A stretch of 64,000 nucleotides of DNA from Burkholderiaceae bacterium (GTDB lineage: Bacteria; Pseudomonadota; Gammaproteobacteria; Burkholderiales; Burkholderiaceae_C): positions 1-64,000 of the forward strand of contig JAEUOY010000173.1 of NCBI GenBank assembly GCA_016790515.1, in the 5' to 3' direction. Below, one piece after another: positions 1 through 8,062 of this stretch. Both the position numbers and the translations under genes were made by a program. The notes beneath the pieces were generated by a model. It worked only from the letters and a program-made list of their open reading frames with translations, had not been told where the DNA came from and ran no database searches. The number at the start of each line of letters is the position of its first letter. Positions within the stretch are counted from its first letter, which is position 1.

Positions 1-453
1 GTCGGCCGGCTTGACGATGCTGCGCTGCGCGCCCGGGTGCAGGCAGAAGCGGCGGTTCCAGTCGACCGGGGCGGTACCGGCGTCGTCGCGCGCCAGCTCG
101 CCCCGCGCCGCCCGACCGGCCAGCACATCGGCATTGACGAAGTGGCCGCTGCGCTGGCGCGAGACGAGGAAGCCTTCGTCGTTGAGCTGCTGGTAGGCCA
201 GCACGACCGTGTTGCGCGCCACGCCGAGCTGTTCGGCCATCTCGCGGCTCGACGGGATCGGCACGCCAGGGGGCAACTGACCGTCGAGAATGGCCGTGAC
301 CATCATCTCGCGGATCTGCGCCTGCAGGCCCATGTTCGGGCGCGCGCAACGCTCCAGCAGCTGTTTCCACATCGCCGCATCGAGGCGCGGGTTCATGACG
401 CCACCGGCAAGCGGCACGGCCTCGCGGGCCGATGCTCGGCCCGAGGAAGACAT
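1..453 (-). CDS. MocR/TauR-like GntR-family regulator, N-terminal part (cut by window edge)
   Basis: This is the N-terminal 151 codons of a GntR-type winged-helix regulator of the MocR class, in which the DNA-binding domain is followed by an aminotransferase-like effector domain. Only the DNA-binding part and linker are inside the window. The translated minus strand shows the typical winged-helix stretch with SSREMAEQLGVARNTVVLAY and the following wing EGFLVSRQRSGHFV. The open frame runs off position 1. Two in-frame ATGs are possible, at 453 and at 396 (MNPRLDAAMWKQ); neither has a good ribosome site, so the start is uncertain. It is divergent from a TauE-type exporter and near xsc. TauR, the taurine regulator, belongs to this class, so a role in sulfonate control is a context inference. 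Confidence 0.8.
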   Translation of the reverse strand, partial: MSSSGRASAREAVPLAGGVMNPRLDAAMWKQLLERCARPNMGLQAQIREMMVTAILDGQLPPGVPIPSSREMAEQLGVARNTVVLAYQQLNDEGFLVSRQRSGHFVNADVLAGRAARGELARDDAGTAPVDWNRRFCLHPGAQRSIVKPAD

Positions 454-631
454 TCACGGCAGATCTTGGGCGACATCGTGAAGTCCAGGGAAGTGGCAGG
501 CGACACCGCACTCTACACGGAGCCCGGCGCTCGACCATGGGACGGCACGGCCCGCCCCCGCCCTGGCGTCACCCGACACCCGACGATCGCGCGCAGGCCG
601 CCGTGACGGTGGCACCAACGATCGCTCGCGT

Positions 632-641
632 CTGGTGCTAC
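632..641 (+). promoter_or_regulatory. candidate MocR/TauR half-site in the exporter promoter
   Basis: CTGGTGCTAC lies 35 bp before the TauE-family start. It resembles CTGGACYTAA, the half-site reported for TauR-type MocR regulators. A related CTGGACTTCA lies on the minus strand at 479-488, just upstream of the regulator. Similar elements precede xsc. This is a motif match by eye only. Confidence 0.35.
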
Positions 642-675
642 ACCGCCGGGACGCCGCCGCCCGACACTGCAGGAC

Positions 676-1434
676 ATGGGTCAACTCGCGCTCGCCTGCC
701 TGCCGTTCGCCGCCTGCGCCGCGCTCGCGACCGTGGCGCAGAACCTGACCGGATTCGCGTTCGCACTCGTCCTGCTCGGGCTCGTCGGCTTGTTCGACCT
801 GGTGCCGCTCGCCGATGCCGCCGACGCATCGTCGATGCTGACGCTGGTGCATGCCGCGATCCACTTCGGCGGAAGCGGGCTGACGCCGCATTGGCGCGTG
901 ATGCGGCCGGTGTTGTGGACGACCCCGCTCGGCGTCGCGGCGGGAGTGTTCCTGCTGGCCTGGCTGAGCTCGGGCGCGCTGTCGACGCTGCGTGCCGTGC
1001 TCGGCCTGGTGATCGTCGTCAGCGCCATCGTCCTCGTGACGAACGCGCGGCGGCGCGACATCGTCTCGGGCCCAACGCCATTCGCGATCGCCGGTGCGGT
1101 TTCGGGGTTGATGGGCGGCCTGTTCGCCAGCCCGGGGCCTCCGCTCGTCTACCACATGTACCGGCAGCCGCTGGAGCCGTCGGTGGTCCGGCAGTGCCTG
1201 TTGCTGGTCTTCGCCGCCAACGCCGCGCTGCGGCTGCTGATGGTGGGCTTTGCGGGTCGGCTGTCGCTCGACGCCGTCGTGCTCGCGCTCGCGGCAGCGC
1301 CGGCTGTTGCCGGCGCGAACCTGTGGCTTCGGCGCTCCGTGCGGGTGGACCACGGCGCCACGCTGCGCGTGCTGGTTGCCGCGCTGCTGGTCGCGGCCGG
1401 CGCGATCCTCGTCGTCGATGGGATCGGCGCCTGA
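676..1434 (+). CDS. TauE/SafE-family membrane exporter (probable sulfite/sulfonate-sulfur export)
   Basis: A 252-aa, almost entirely hydrophobic protein with the layout of the TauE/SafE (DUF81) family. It has an N-terminal bundle of membrane segments, a short charged loop (NARRRDIVSG, about residue 120), then a second bundle starting with SGLMGGLFASPGPPLVYHMY, the family's repeated glycine/proline-rich helix entry. The protein acts in the inner membrane. In Cupriavidus, TauE is proposed to export the sulfite released by Xsc. Here it is divergent from a MocR-type regulator and about 3.8 kb from xsc, so the same job is likely but not proven. The ATG at 676 is the first good start and leaves a 222-bp divergent promoter region. 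Confidence 0.8.
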   Translation: MGQLALACLPFAACAALATVAQNLTGFAFALVLLGLVGLFDLVPLADAADASSMLTLVHAAIHFGGSGLTPHWRVMRPVLWTTPLGVAAGVFLLAWLSSGALSTLRAVLGLVIVVSAIVLVTNARRRDIVSGPTPFAIAGAVSGLMGGLFASPGPPLVYHMYRQPLEPSVVRQCLLLVFAANAALRLLMVGFAGRLSLDAVVLALAAAPAVAGANLWLRRSVRVDHGATLRVLVAALLVAAGAILVVDGIGA

Positions 1435-1688
1435 GGTCGAGACTCAGCGAGTAGGGCAAGTGCAGACACCACTCGCGACGGCCATTCCTTCAACCGACCG
1501 GAGTTCGGGAATGGGATGAAGAGACTTGACGACAAGAACGCCTCACCCAAGTACGCACGCGCCGCCGGCGGGACCGAGCAGCGTCTGTACATGCTGGCGG
1601 CCTGGCGCGAACCGGGCAGCCTGAACACCTCGAGGGGACGCCACGCCGAGTTCGGCGGCCGCGGCGCGTCGCCAGTTCACCTTGCCGC

Positions 1689-2231
1689 GTGGCCGTTGCC
1701 GGCCAGGTGCCCGGCGCGGACGGCATGGTCCGCCGCATCCTGACGATGCACCCGCGCCAGCCCGAGGCGACGCACCTCGCGGTGCGCGACGGCCGGGTGC
1801 TCGCGGTCGGCGACCTCGACCGAATGCGCGGCTTCGCCGCGATCGCCTGTGCGCAAGGGGCGACGACGGCGACCGACCTGGTCAACAGGCTGGGCGCGGA
1901 CGACATCGCGGTGCTCGAGCGCGCTACCGCCGACGACGGCTACGGTCTGCGCATCCTGCCGGCCTTCCAGGCCTTCCAGGCCTTCCACGGCGGCCACGGC
2001 GCTCGCGAGGGCGCCGAAGACATGCGCGCGCCGATCGTGCGCAACACCGACCGGCTGCGCTACGGGCGGGTCGAGATGATGCTGGACGGGTCGATCCAGT
2101 CTGCCGGCCGCCACGGTTCGCTGCGTACGACCCTCGTGCCGCCCGCGGGGGAGGCTGCGGTCGTGGTCGCGATCGGCCTCGCGGGTCGGCTGCCTCGGCC
2201 GGCACTCGACGCGCCGTTCGCCGGTGCCTGA
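1689..2231 (+). pseudogene. degraded YtcJ-type amidohydrolase remnant
   Basis: The reading frame carries two separated pieces of a YtcJ-like metal-dependent amidohydrolase. The first is an N-terminal strand region (RRILTMHPRQPEATHLAVRD followed by GRVLAVGDLDRMRG). It joins directly to a mid-protein segment (CAQGATTATDL, then DDGYGLRILPAFQAF and GRVEMMLDGSIQSAGR). The intervening metal-binding HxH region, several hundred bases in intact genes, is missing, and nothing of the C-terminal half follows. The frame after about 2110 resembles nothing. A triple 9-bp repeat sits inside. I read this as a deletion remnant that cannot be a functional hydrolase. The original substrate is unknown. Confidence 0.6.
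1961..1987 (+). repeat. three tandem copies of GGCCTTCCA
   Basis: A perfect 9-bp unit is repeated three times and encodes AFQAFQAFH in the amidohydrolase remnant. It is a short slippage-type expansion, consistent with relaxed selection on this pseudogene. Confidence 0.85.
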
Positions 2232-2249
2232 AGCCGGCCTTGGGTCCGC

Positions 2250-3995
2250 TCAGCGCCGCCGCCCGGCGAGCCCGCGCACGATCTCGACCAGGCCAGCATT
2301 GCCGATGCCGGCCGCCACGTCGAGCGCGACCGACCGCGGGTAGTACGGGCCGAGGTCGAGCCCGACACCGATGCCGCCGATCTCGACCGCGCCCTCGGCG
2401 ACGCGACGCGCGACCACGTCGCGCAGGTGGTGGTCGAGGTAATGCCCGTCGTTGGCCAGCGCGGTGGCGCTGTCCATCGGGCTGCCGTCGGACACGACCC
2501 ACAGCAGCCGGCGCGCGACGTCGCGCGCCAGCAGCCGCTCGCAGGCCCAGTCGACCGCCTCGCCGTCGATGCCCTCGCGGAAGCGGTCGGCCTTCAGCAG
2601 CGCGGCGATATCGCGCCGCGCGCGCGACCACGGCGTTGCCGCGTCCTTGAACACCAGGTGGCAGCGCTCGGCCAGCCGGCCCGGGTGGCGCGGCCGGCCC
2701 GCGCGCTGCCAGTCGTGCCGGGCGCGACCGCCGTTCCAGTCGCCGGTGGTGAAACCCAGCAGCTCGCAGTCCGCGCCTGCACCCTCGACGGCGCGGGTGA
2801 GCAGGTCGGCCAGCATTGCCACCGGCTCGATCTGCCCGCGCATCGACCCCGAGCAGTCGATCAGGATCGCGATCGCGCAGTCGGCCTGCGGCACCGTGCG
2901 CTCGCGGCGGAACAGCCGCCGCTCGGCCGGTGAGGCGACCAGCTGCGCGAGGCGTCGCGCGTCGATCCGACCTTCCTCCTCGCCGTCGTCCCAGCCGTCG
3001 CGCGTCGGCACGGCGAGCAGCGCCTGCAGTTCACGCGCCAGCCGCGCGGCGTTCAGTCCCTGTTCGACGATGCGCCGGTCGATGCGCGCGCGGTACTCGT
3101 CGAGCAGGTCGCGGCGGATGCCGACGGCGGCGCGCTGCTCGCGGTCGTAGGCGGTGCTGAAGACGCGGTAGGCGTGCCCGGTGTCGGCGAAGACGCGGCT
3201 GTCGCCGCTGGCCACCTGCGCGATGCCGTCGTCGGCGTCGCCATCGAAGTCGGTCCACAGCGCGAAGCGCGCGGCGCGCGCCGCTTCGGTGTCGTTGTCG
3301 TCGTCTCCCCGCCGCGTGTGCGCGGCGCCGTCGCCGGCGGCGGCCAGCGACGCCGCGGCCCAGCGTGCAATCGCCAGTGCGTGGCCGGCGTAAGCCACCT
3401 GGTCCAGCCGCGTGCGGCGCAGCCCGGCCAGTGCCGCGCCGATCGCCGGCACGACGGCCGCGCGGGTGGCCTCGATCAGGTCCTCGGTCGCCTCGACCAC
3501 CGGCTCGCCGCTGACGCGGCTGCGCGCGATCTGCGCCAGCGTGTACAGCAGCAGCCCGCGGTCGGTCTCGACCAGGCCGCTCGCGTGAAAGGCCAGCGAC
3601 CAGGCGACGAAGCGGTGGCGCAGGTTGGCGCGCACGCCGGGCAGGTCGGCGAGCGACTCGCAGCGCAGCTGCTCGAGCAGCTCGAACACCCATCGCTCGG
3701 TGCGGTCGGCGCTCAGGTGCCGGCGGTGCAGCGCGGCGTCGGACCGCGCGACGCGCAGCGCCAGGCCGTCGGCCGCGCCGCGGAACGACCCGAATTCGTC
3801 GCCGGCCTCCACCGCGGGCTCCAGATGCGGGCCGAAGCGCGGCAGCAGCGTCGCGCCGCGCCACAGCCTGCGGCCGCGCAGTTGCAGCGCGGGGTCGGCG
3901 GCCAGCGCGCGGATGGCCGCCGCGCAGAGTTCGTCGACGCGCTGCTGGCGCCGCGTGGCCGCGGCGGCGGCTGCCGGGTCGGGCACCGGCCCCAT
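2250..3995 (-). CDS. cobT: CobT-like cobaltochelatase subunit (VWA domain protein)
   Basis: A 581-aa protein with a helical N-terminal domain, an acidic linker (DDDNDTEAARAARF and nearby), and a C-terminal von Willebrand A domain. The MIDAS motif is intact (AILIDCSGSMRGQ), followed by ERCHLVFKD and LLWVVSDGSP. CobT is the large AAA-partner subunit of the aerobic cobaltochelatase CobNST, which inserts cobalt into hydrogenobyrinic diamide. The start overlaps the cobS stop as TGATG, implying coupled translation. No cobN and no other cobalamin gene lies in the window, and the pair sits back-to-back with xsc. It could therefore be a metal-insertase pair serving another enzyme. The family assignment is firm; the substrate is not. 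Confidence 0.85.
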   Translation of the reverse strand: MGPVPDPAAAAAATRRQQRVDELCAAAIRALAADPALQLRGRRLWRGATLLPRFGPHLEPAVEAGDEFGSFRGAADGLALRVARSDAALHRRHLSADRTERWVFELLEQLRCESLADLPGVRANLRHRFVAWSLAFHASGLVETDRGLLLYTLAQIARSRVSGEPVVEATEDLIEATRAAVVPAIGAALAGLRRTRLDQVAYAGHALAIARWAAASLAAAGDGAAHTRRGDDDNDTEAARAARFALWTDFDGDADDGIAQVASGDSRVFADTGHAYRVFSTAYDREQRAAVGIRRDLLDEYRARIDRRIVEQGLNAARLARELQALLAVPTRDGWDDGEEEGRIDARRLAQLVASPAERRLFRRERTVPQADCAIAILIDCSGSMRGQIEPVAMLADLLTRAVEGAGADCELLGFTTGDWNGGRARHDWQRAGRPRHPGRLAERCHLVFKDAATPWSRARRDIAALLKADRFREGIDGEAVDWACERLLARDVARRLLWVVSDGSPMDSATALANDGHYLDHHLRDVVARRVAEGAVEIGGIGVGLDLGPYYPRSVALDVAAGIGNAGLVEIVRGLAGRRR

Positions 3996-4975
3996 CAGGG
4001 CGTCCCGAGCTGCAGCGCGTACGAGGACTCGAGTTCGCGGTCGAAGCAGCGCTGGAAGTACTCGGCGACGATCGCCCGCTCGGCCTCGTCGCACTTGTTC
4101 AGGAACGCGAGCCGGAACGCCACCGCCGGATCGCCGAAGATCTCGCAGTTCTCGGCCCAGCTGATCACGGTGCGCGGCGACATCAGCGTCGACAGGTCGC
4201 CGGCGGCGAAGCCCTGGCGCGTCAACGCGGCCAGCGCGACCATGCGTTCGACCAGCGTGCGGCCGCGTGCGGTCGCCTTGTGCGGGACCCGTGCCATGAC
4301 GATCGCCACTTCCTCGTCGGCCGGCAGGTAGTTCAGTGTCGCGACGATGTTCCAGCGGTCGATCTGCGCGTGGTTCAGCCGCTGCGCGCCCTGGTACATG
4401 CCGCTCGGGTTGCCCAGCCCGAGCGTGTTCGCGGTGGCAAACAGGCGGAACGCCGGGTGCGGGTGGATCACCCGGTTCTGGTCGAGCAGCGTGAAGCGGC
4501 CGTCGCGTTCGAGGATGCGCTGGATGACGAACATCACGTCGGGCCGCCCGGCGTCGTACTCGTCGAAGATCAGCGCTACCGGCCGCTGCAGCGACCACGG
4601 CACGATGCCCTCCTGGAACTCGGTGACCTGGCGGCCTTCGCGCAGCACCACCGCGTCGCGGCCGACCAGGTCGAGCCGGCTGATGTGGCCGTCGAGGTTG
4701 ACGCGCACGCAGGGCCAGTTCAGGCGCGCAGCGACCTGCTCGATGTGGGTCGATTTGCCGGTGCCGTGCAGCCCCTGCACGAGCACGCGGCGGTTGTGCG
4801 CGAAGCCGGCCAGCAGCGCCAGCGTGACGTCGGGCACGAAGCGGTACGCCGGGTCGACGTCGGGAACATGCTCGTCGCGCTCGGCGAACGCCGGCACCGT
4901 GAGCGCGCTGTCGATGCCGAACAGCTCGCGCACCGGCAGCTGAAGGTCGGGGGACTGGTCGCGCAGTTCGGGCAT
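3995..4975 (-). CDS. cobS: CobS-like cobaltochelatase subunit (MoxR-type AAA ATPase)
   Basis: A 326-aa AAA+ ATPase. The N-terminus (MPELRDQSPDLQLPVRELFG) and the following residues match CobS. Walker A is VLVQGLHGTGKSTHIEQ, Walker B is ALIFDEYDAGRPDV, and the sensor region is LFATANTLGLG. CobS forms a hexameric ring with CobT and drives metal insertion by CobN using ATP. The start chosen (ATG at 4975) gives the family-typical N-terminus; longer versions run into promoter sequence. It is the first gene of the cobST pair and is divergent from xsc across a 243-bp region holding MocR-like half-sites, so co-regulation with sulfonate use is possible. Confidence 0.88.
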   Translation of the reverse strand: MPELRDQSPDLQLPVRELFGIDSALTVPAFAERDEHVPDVDPAYRFVPDVTLALLAGFAHNRRVLVQGLHGTGKSTHIEQVAARLNWPCVRVNLDGHISRLDLVGRDAVVLREGRQVTEFQEGIVPWSLQRPVALIFDEYDAGRPDVMFVIQRILERDGRFTLLDQNRVIHPHPAFRLFATANTLGLGNPSGMYQGAQRLNHAQIDRWNIVATLNYLPADEEVAIVMARVPHKATARGRTLVERMVALAALTRQGFAAGDLSTLMSPRTVISWAENCEIFGDPAVAFRLAFLNKCDEAERAIVAEYFQRCFDRELESSYALQLGTP

Positions 4976-5029
4976 GGCTTCGTCTCGTGGGGATCGGACC
5001 GCCAGGGTACGGGGCCGCGCGCAGCGCGC

Positions 5030-5110
5030 GTAGGTCCAGTGCGCATCGATCGTGCGGGCCAGATCGCGGCACCGCCGCTGGTGCCTACGAAAGCGCGGAT
5101 CTGGATCTAT
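5030..5110. promoter_or_regulatory. cobS/xsc divergent promoter region with MocR-like half-sites
   Basis: Three elements related to CTGGACYTAA occur within 81 bp. CTGGACCTAC is on the minus strand at 5039-5030. CTGGTGCCTAC is at 5078-5088 on the plus strand, and CTGGATCTAT is at 5101-5110 on the plus strand. The two plus-strand copies start 23 bp apart, about two helix turns, as direct repeats for MocR proteins usually do. No clear -10/-35 was identified. Confidence 0.4.
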
Positions 5111-5218
5111 GGGCCCGCCGCCGCAGCCGCCACAGTAGCGCCATGCGCCAAGGCCCCGAGCCGTCCATGCCGGACCCTGGCGCAGCCCCTCATCCGACCT
5201 GCCGAACCAGGAGACCCC

Positions 5219-7039
5219 ATGAAACCGATGGAACTGCCCGCTGACCGCCCCGTGACCCGCGGGGTGCAGAAGATGACCCCCTCCGAAGCCTTCGTCGAGA
5301 CGCTGGTCGCGCAAGGCGTCGACACGATGTTCGGCATCATGGGTTCGGCGTTCATGGACGCGATGGACATCTTCGCGCCGGCCGGCATCCGCATGATCCC
5401 GGTCGTGCACGAGCAGGGCGCCGCGCACATGGCCGACGGCTATGCCCGCGTCAGCGGCCGCCACGGCGTGACGATCGGCCAGAACGGCCCGGGCATCAGC
5501 AACTGCGTGACCGCGATCGCCGCCGCGTACTGGGCGCACAGCCCGGTCGTGATCATCACCCCCGAGACCGGCACCAACAGCATGGGCCTGGGCGGCTTCC
5601 AGGAGGCCAACCAGCTGCCGATGTTCCAGGAGTTCACCAAGTACCAGGGCCACGTCACGCACCCGGCGCGCATGGCCGAGTACACCGGCCGCTGCTTCGA
5701 CCGCGCACTGTCCGACATGGGCCCGACGCAGCTGAACATCCCGCGCGACTACTTCTACGGTGAGATCAGCTGCGAGGTCCCGAAGCCGATCCGCGTCGAG
5801 CGCGGCCCCGGCGGCGAGGCGAGTCTGTTCGCCGCGGCCGAACTGCTGGCGAACGCGAAGTTCCCGGTCATCCTGGCCGGCGGCGGCGTGGTGATGGGCG
5901 ATGCGGTCGCGGAGTGCAAGGCGCTCGCCGAGCGGCTCGGCGCGCCGGTGGCCACCGGCTACCTGCGCAACGACGCGTTCCCGGCCAGCCACCCGCTGTG
6001 GGCCGGCCCGCTGGGCTACCAGGGCAGCAAGGCGGCGATGAAGCTGATCGCGCAGGCCGACGTGGTGATCGCGCTCGGCTCGCGCATGGGCCCGTTCGGC
6101 ACGCTGCCGCAGCACGGCCTGGACTACTGGCCGAAGGAAGCCAGGATCATCCAGGTCGAGGCCGACCACACGAACCTCGGGCTGGTCAAGAAGATCGCGG
6201 TGGGCATCCACGGCGACGCGAAGGCGGTGGCCAGGGCGCTGCTGGCGCGCATCGACGGCGCGAAGCTGGCCTGCGACGCGACCCGGGACGAGCGGGCGAA
6301 GAAGATCGCCGCCGAGAAGGCCGCCTGGGAAGCCGAACTCGACGGCTGGACCCACGAGCGCGACCCGTACAGCCTGGACATGATCGAGGAAGCCAAGGGC
6401 GAGAAGCCGTTCTCCGGCGGACAGTACCTGCACCCGCGGCAGGTGCTGCGCGAGCTGGAGAAGGCGATGCCCAAGCGCGCGATGGTCTCCACCGACATCG
6501 GCAACATCAACTCGGTGGCCAACAGCTACCTGCGCTTCGACGAGCCGCGCTCGTTCTTCGCGCCGATGAGCTTCGGCAACTGCGGCTACGCGCTGCCGAC
6601 CATCATCGGCGCCAAGTGCGCGGCCCCGGACCGGCCGGCGATCGCGTACGCCGGCGACGGCGCATGGGCGATGAGCATGGTCGAGATCATGACCGCCGTG
6701 CGGCACGACCTGCCGGTCACCGCGGTCGTGTTCCACAACCGTCAGTGGGGCGCCGAGAAGAAGAACCAGGTCGACTTCTACAACCGCCGCTTCGTCGCCG
6801 GCGAGCTCGAGAACACCAGCTTCGCGGGCATCGCGAAGAGCATGGGCGCCGAGGGCATCGTCGTCGACCGGCTGGAGGATGTCGGCCCGGCATTGAAGAG
6901 GGCGGTCGACCTGCAGATGAACGAAGGCAAGACCTGCGTCATCGAGATCATGTGCACCCGAGAGCTCGGCGACCCGTTCCGCCGCGACGCGCTGAAGAAG
7001 CCGGTGCGTCTGCTCGAGAAGTACCGCGACTTCGTCTGA
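5219..7039 (+). CDS. xsc: sulfoacetaldehyde acetyltransferase
   Basis: Xsc is a thiamine-diphosphate enzyme that converts sulfoacetaldehyde and phosphate to acetyl phosphate and sulfite, the desulfonation step of taurine and related C2 sulfonates. The 606-aa product matches the family length (about 590-600). The TPP-binding glutamate lies in VVHEQGAAHMADGYARVSG (E65), and the GDG-to-N cofactor motif is GDGAWAMSMVEIMTAVRHD, with the closing N in VVFHNRQWG, starting near residue 479. The ATG at 5219 has an AGGAG five bases upstream. Upstream in-frame codons cover only promoter and the cobS antisense. It is followed 66 bp later by pta and then yeiH, probably one operon. No taurine dehydrogenase or transaminase is in view, so the source of sulfoacetaldehyde is not known. 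Confidence 0.95.
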   Translation: MKPMELPADRPVTRGVQKMTPSEAFVETLVAQGVDTMFGIMGSAFMDAMDIFAPAGIRMIPVVHEQGAAHMADGYARVSGRHGVTIGQNGPGISNCVTAIAAAYWAHSPVVIITPETGTNSMGLGGFQEANQLPMFQEFTKYQGHVTHPARMAEYTGRCFDRALSDMGPTQLNIPRDYFYGEISCEVPKPIRVERGPGGEASLFAAAELLANAKFPVILAGGGVVMGDAVAECKALAERLGAPVATGYLRNDAFPASHPLWAGPLGYQGSKAAMKLIAQADVVIALGSRMGPFGTLPQHGLDYWPKEARIIQVEADHTNLGLVKKIAVGIHGDAKAVARALLARIDGAKLACDATRDERAKKIAAEKAAWEAELDGWTHERDPYSLDMIEEAKGEKPFSGGQYLHPRQVLRELEKAMPKRAMVSTDIGNINSVANSYLRFDEPRSFFAPMSFGNCGYALPTIIGAKCAAPDRPAIAYAGDGAWAMSMVEIMTAVRHDLPVTAVVFHNRQWGAEKKNQVDFYNRRFVAGELENTSFAGIAKSMGAEGIVVDRLEDVGPALKRAVDLQMNEGKTCVIEIMCTRELGDPFRRDALKKPVRLLEKYRDFV

Positions 7040-7105
7040 GCGCGTTGCGGGGGGTGGGCCACGCCCCGCACCCCAACGAGACCCGACCTCCACCGAGGAG
7101 CTTGC

Positions 7106-8062
7106 ATGCTTGCCGAACTCGAGCCGGCCGACCGGCTTGTGCGCCCCCACCTGGACCGCCTGGTGCGGGACGCACGCGGCCGCGGACCGCTGCCGCTCGC
7201 CGTTGTCTATCCCTGCGACAAGGCGTCGATCGACTCCGTCGCGGCTGCGGCGGACGCCGGACTGATCGTCCCGCTGCTGGTGGGGCCGGCGGCACGCATC
7301 GCCGCCGCCGCGGCAGCCGCCGGAGCGGACCTGTCGCGCTGGCGCTGCCACGACACCGGCGAAGACCCGCGCGACGCCGCCACGACGGCCGTCGCGCTGT
7401 GCGGCGACGGCTCGGCCTGCGGGCTGATGAAAGGCAGCCTGCACTCGGACGACCTGCTGGCTGCAGCGCTGTCGCGCCAGGGCGGCCTGCGCAGCAGCCG
7501 CCGCGTCAGCCACGCGTTCGTGATGGACCTGCCGGGGTGCGGCCGCCCGCTGCTGTTCACGGATTGCGTCGTCAACATCGCCCCCGATCTGATCGACAAG
7601 CGCGACATCGTGCAGAACGCGATCGACCTGGCGCTGATGCTCGGCATCGTCGAGCCGAAGGTCGCGATCCTGTCGGCGGTGGAGACCGTCAATCCTTCGA
7701 TTCCCGGCACGCTGGACGCCGCCGCGCTGTGCAAGATGGCCGATCGCGGCCAGATCGTGGGCGGCTTGCTCGACGGGCCGCTGGCCTTCGACAACGCGAT
7801 CTCGGCTGAGTCGGCGCGCAACAAGGGCATCACCTCGGCCGTGGCTGGCCAGCCGGACGTGCTGCTCGTTCCCAACCTCGAGGCCGGCAACATGCTGTAC
7901 AAGCAGCTCGTCTATCAGGCCGGTGCCGACTGTGCCGGCCTGGTGCTCGGCACACGCGTGCCGATCGTGCTGACCAGCCGCTCGGACTCGGTCGCCAGCC
8001 GGGTCGCGTCGTGCGCGCTGGCGGTGCTGGCGGCCGCCGGCCGGCCGCGGGTGGCGTCATGA
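7106..8062 (+). CDS. pta: phosphate acetyltransferase of the Xsc pathway
   Basis: A 318-aa single-domain phosphotransacetylase of the short type, lacking the N-terminal DRTGG extension of enterobacterial Pta. It contains FVMDLPGCGRPLLFTDCVVN and NIAPDLIDKRDIVQNAIDLA, plus the SRSDS-type C-terminal loop (VPIVLTSRSDSVASR) that binds acetyl phosphate/CoA. It would convert the acetyl phosphate made by Xsc into acetyl-CoA. An xsc-pta order is well known in sulfonate degraders. Its stop overlaps the next start as ATGA, indicating translational coupling to the yeiH-type exporter. Confidence 0.92.
   Translation: MLAELEPADRLVRPHLDRLVRDARGRGPLPLAVVYPCDKASIDSVAAAADAGLIVPLLVGPAARIAAAAAAAGADLSRWRCHDTGEDPRDAATTAVALCGDGSACGLMKGSLHSDDLLAAALSRQGGLRSSRRVSHAFVMDLPGCGRPLLFTDCVVNIAPDLIDKRDIVQNAIDLALMLGIVEPKVAILSAVETVNPSIPGTLDAAALCKMADRGQIVGGLLDGPLAFDNAISAESARNKGITSAVAGQPDVLLVPNLEAGNMLYKQLVYQAGADCAGLVLGTRVPIVLTSRSDSVASRVASCALAVLAAAGRPRVAS

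Noticed and set aside
432-1454. Long open frame on the plus strand across the regulator/exporter promoter and exporter gene
   Set aside because: Its product is Arg/Ala/Pro-rich with no domain, and it lies out of frame with the clear TauE-type protein; it is a GC-driven shadow.
1481-1520. CCATTCC...GGAATGG inverted repeat as a terminator after the tauE-type gene
   Set aside because: The stem is 7 bp with a 19-nt loop and no T run follows, too weak to call.
2250-4000. cobT considered part of a cobalamin-synthesis cluster
   Set aside because: No cobN or other corrin genes occur in the window; the distant cobA serves sirohaem, and the CobD-like gene stands alone.
4976-5218. Cobalamin riboswitch before cobS
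   Set aside because: I could not find a B12-box-like conserved core or the expected long structured leader in this 243-bp region.
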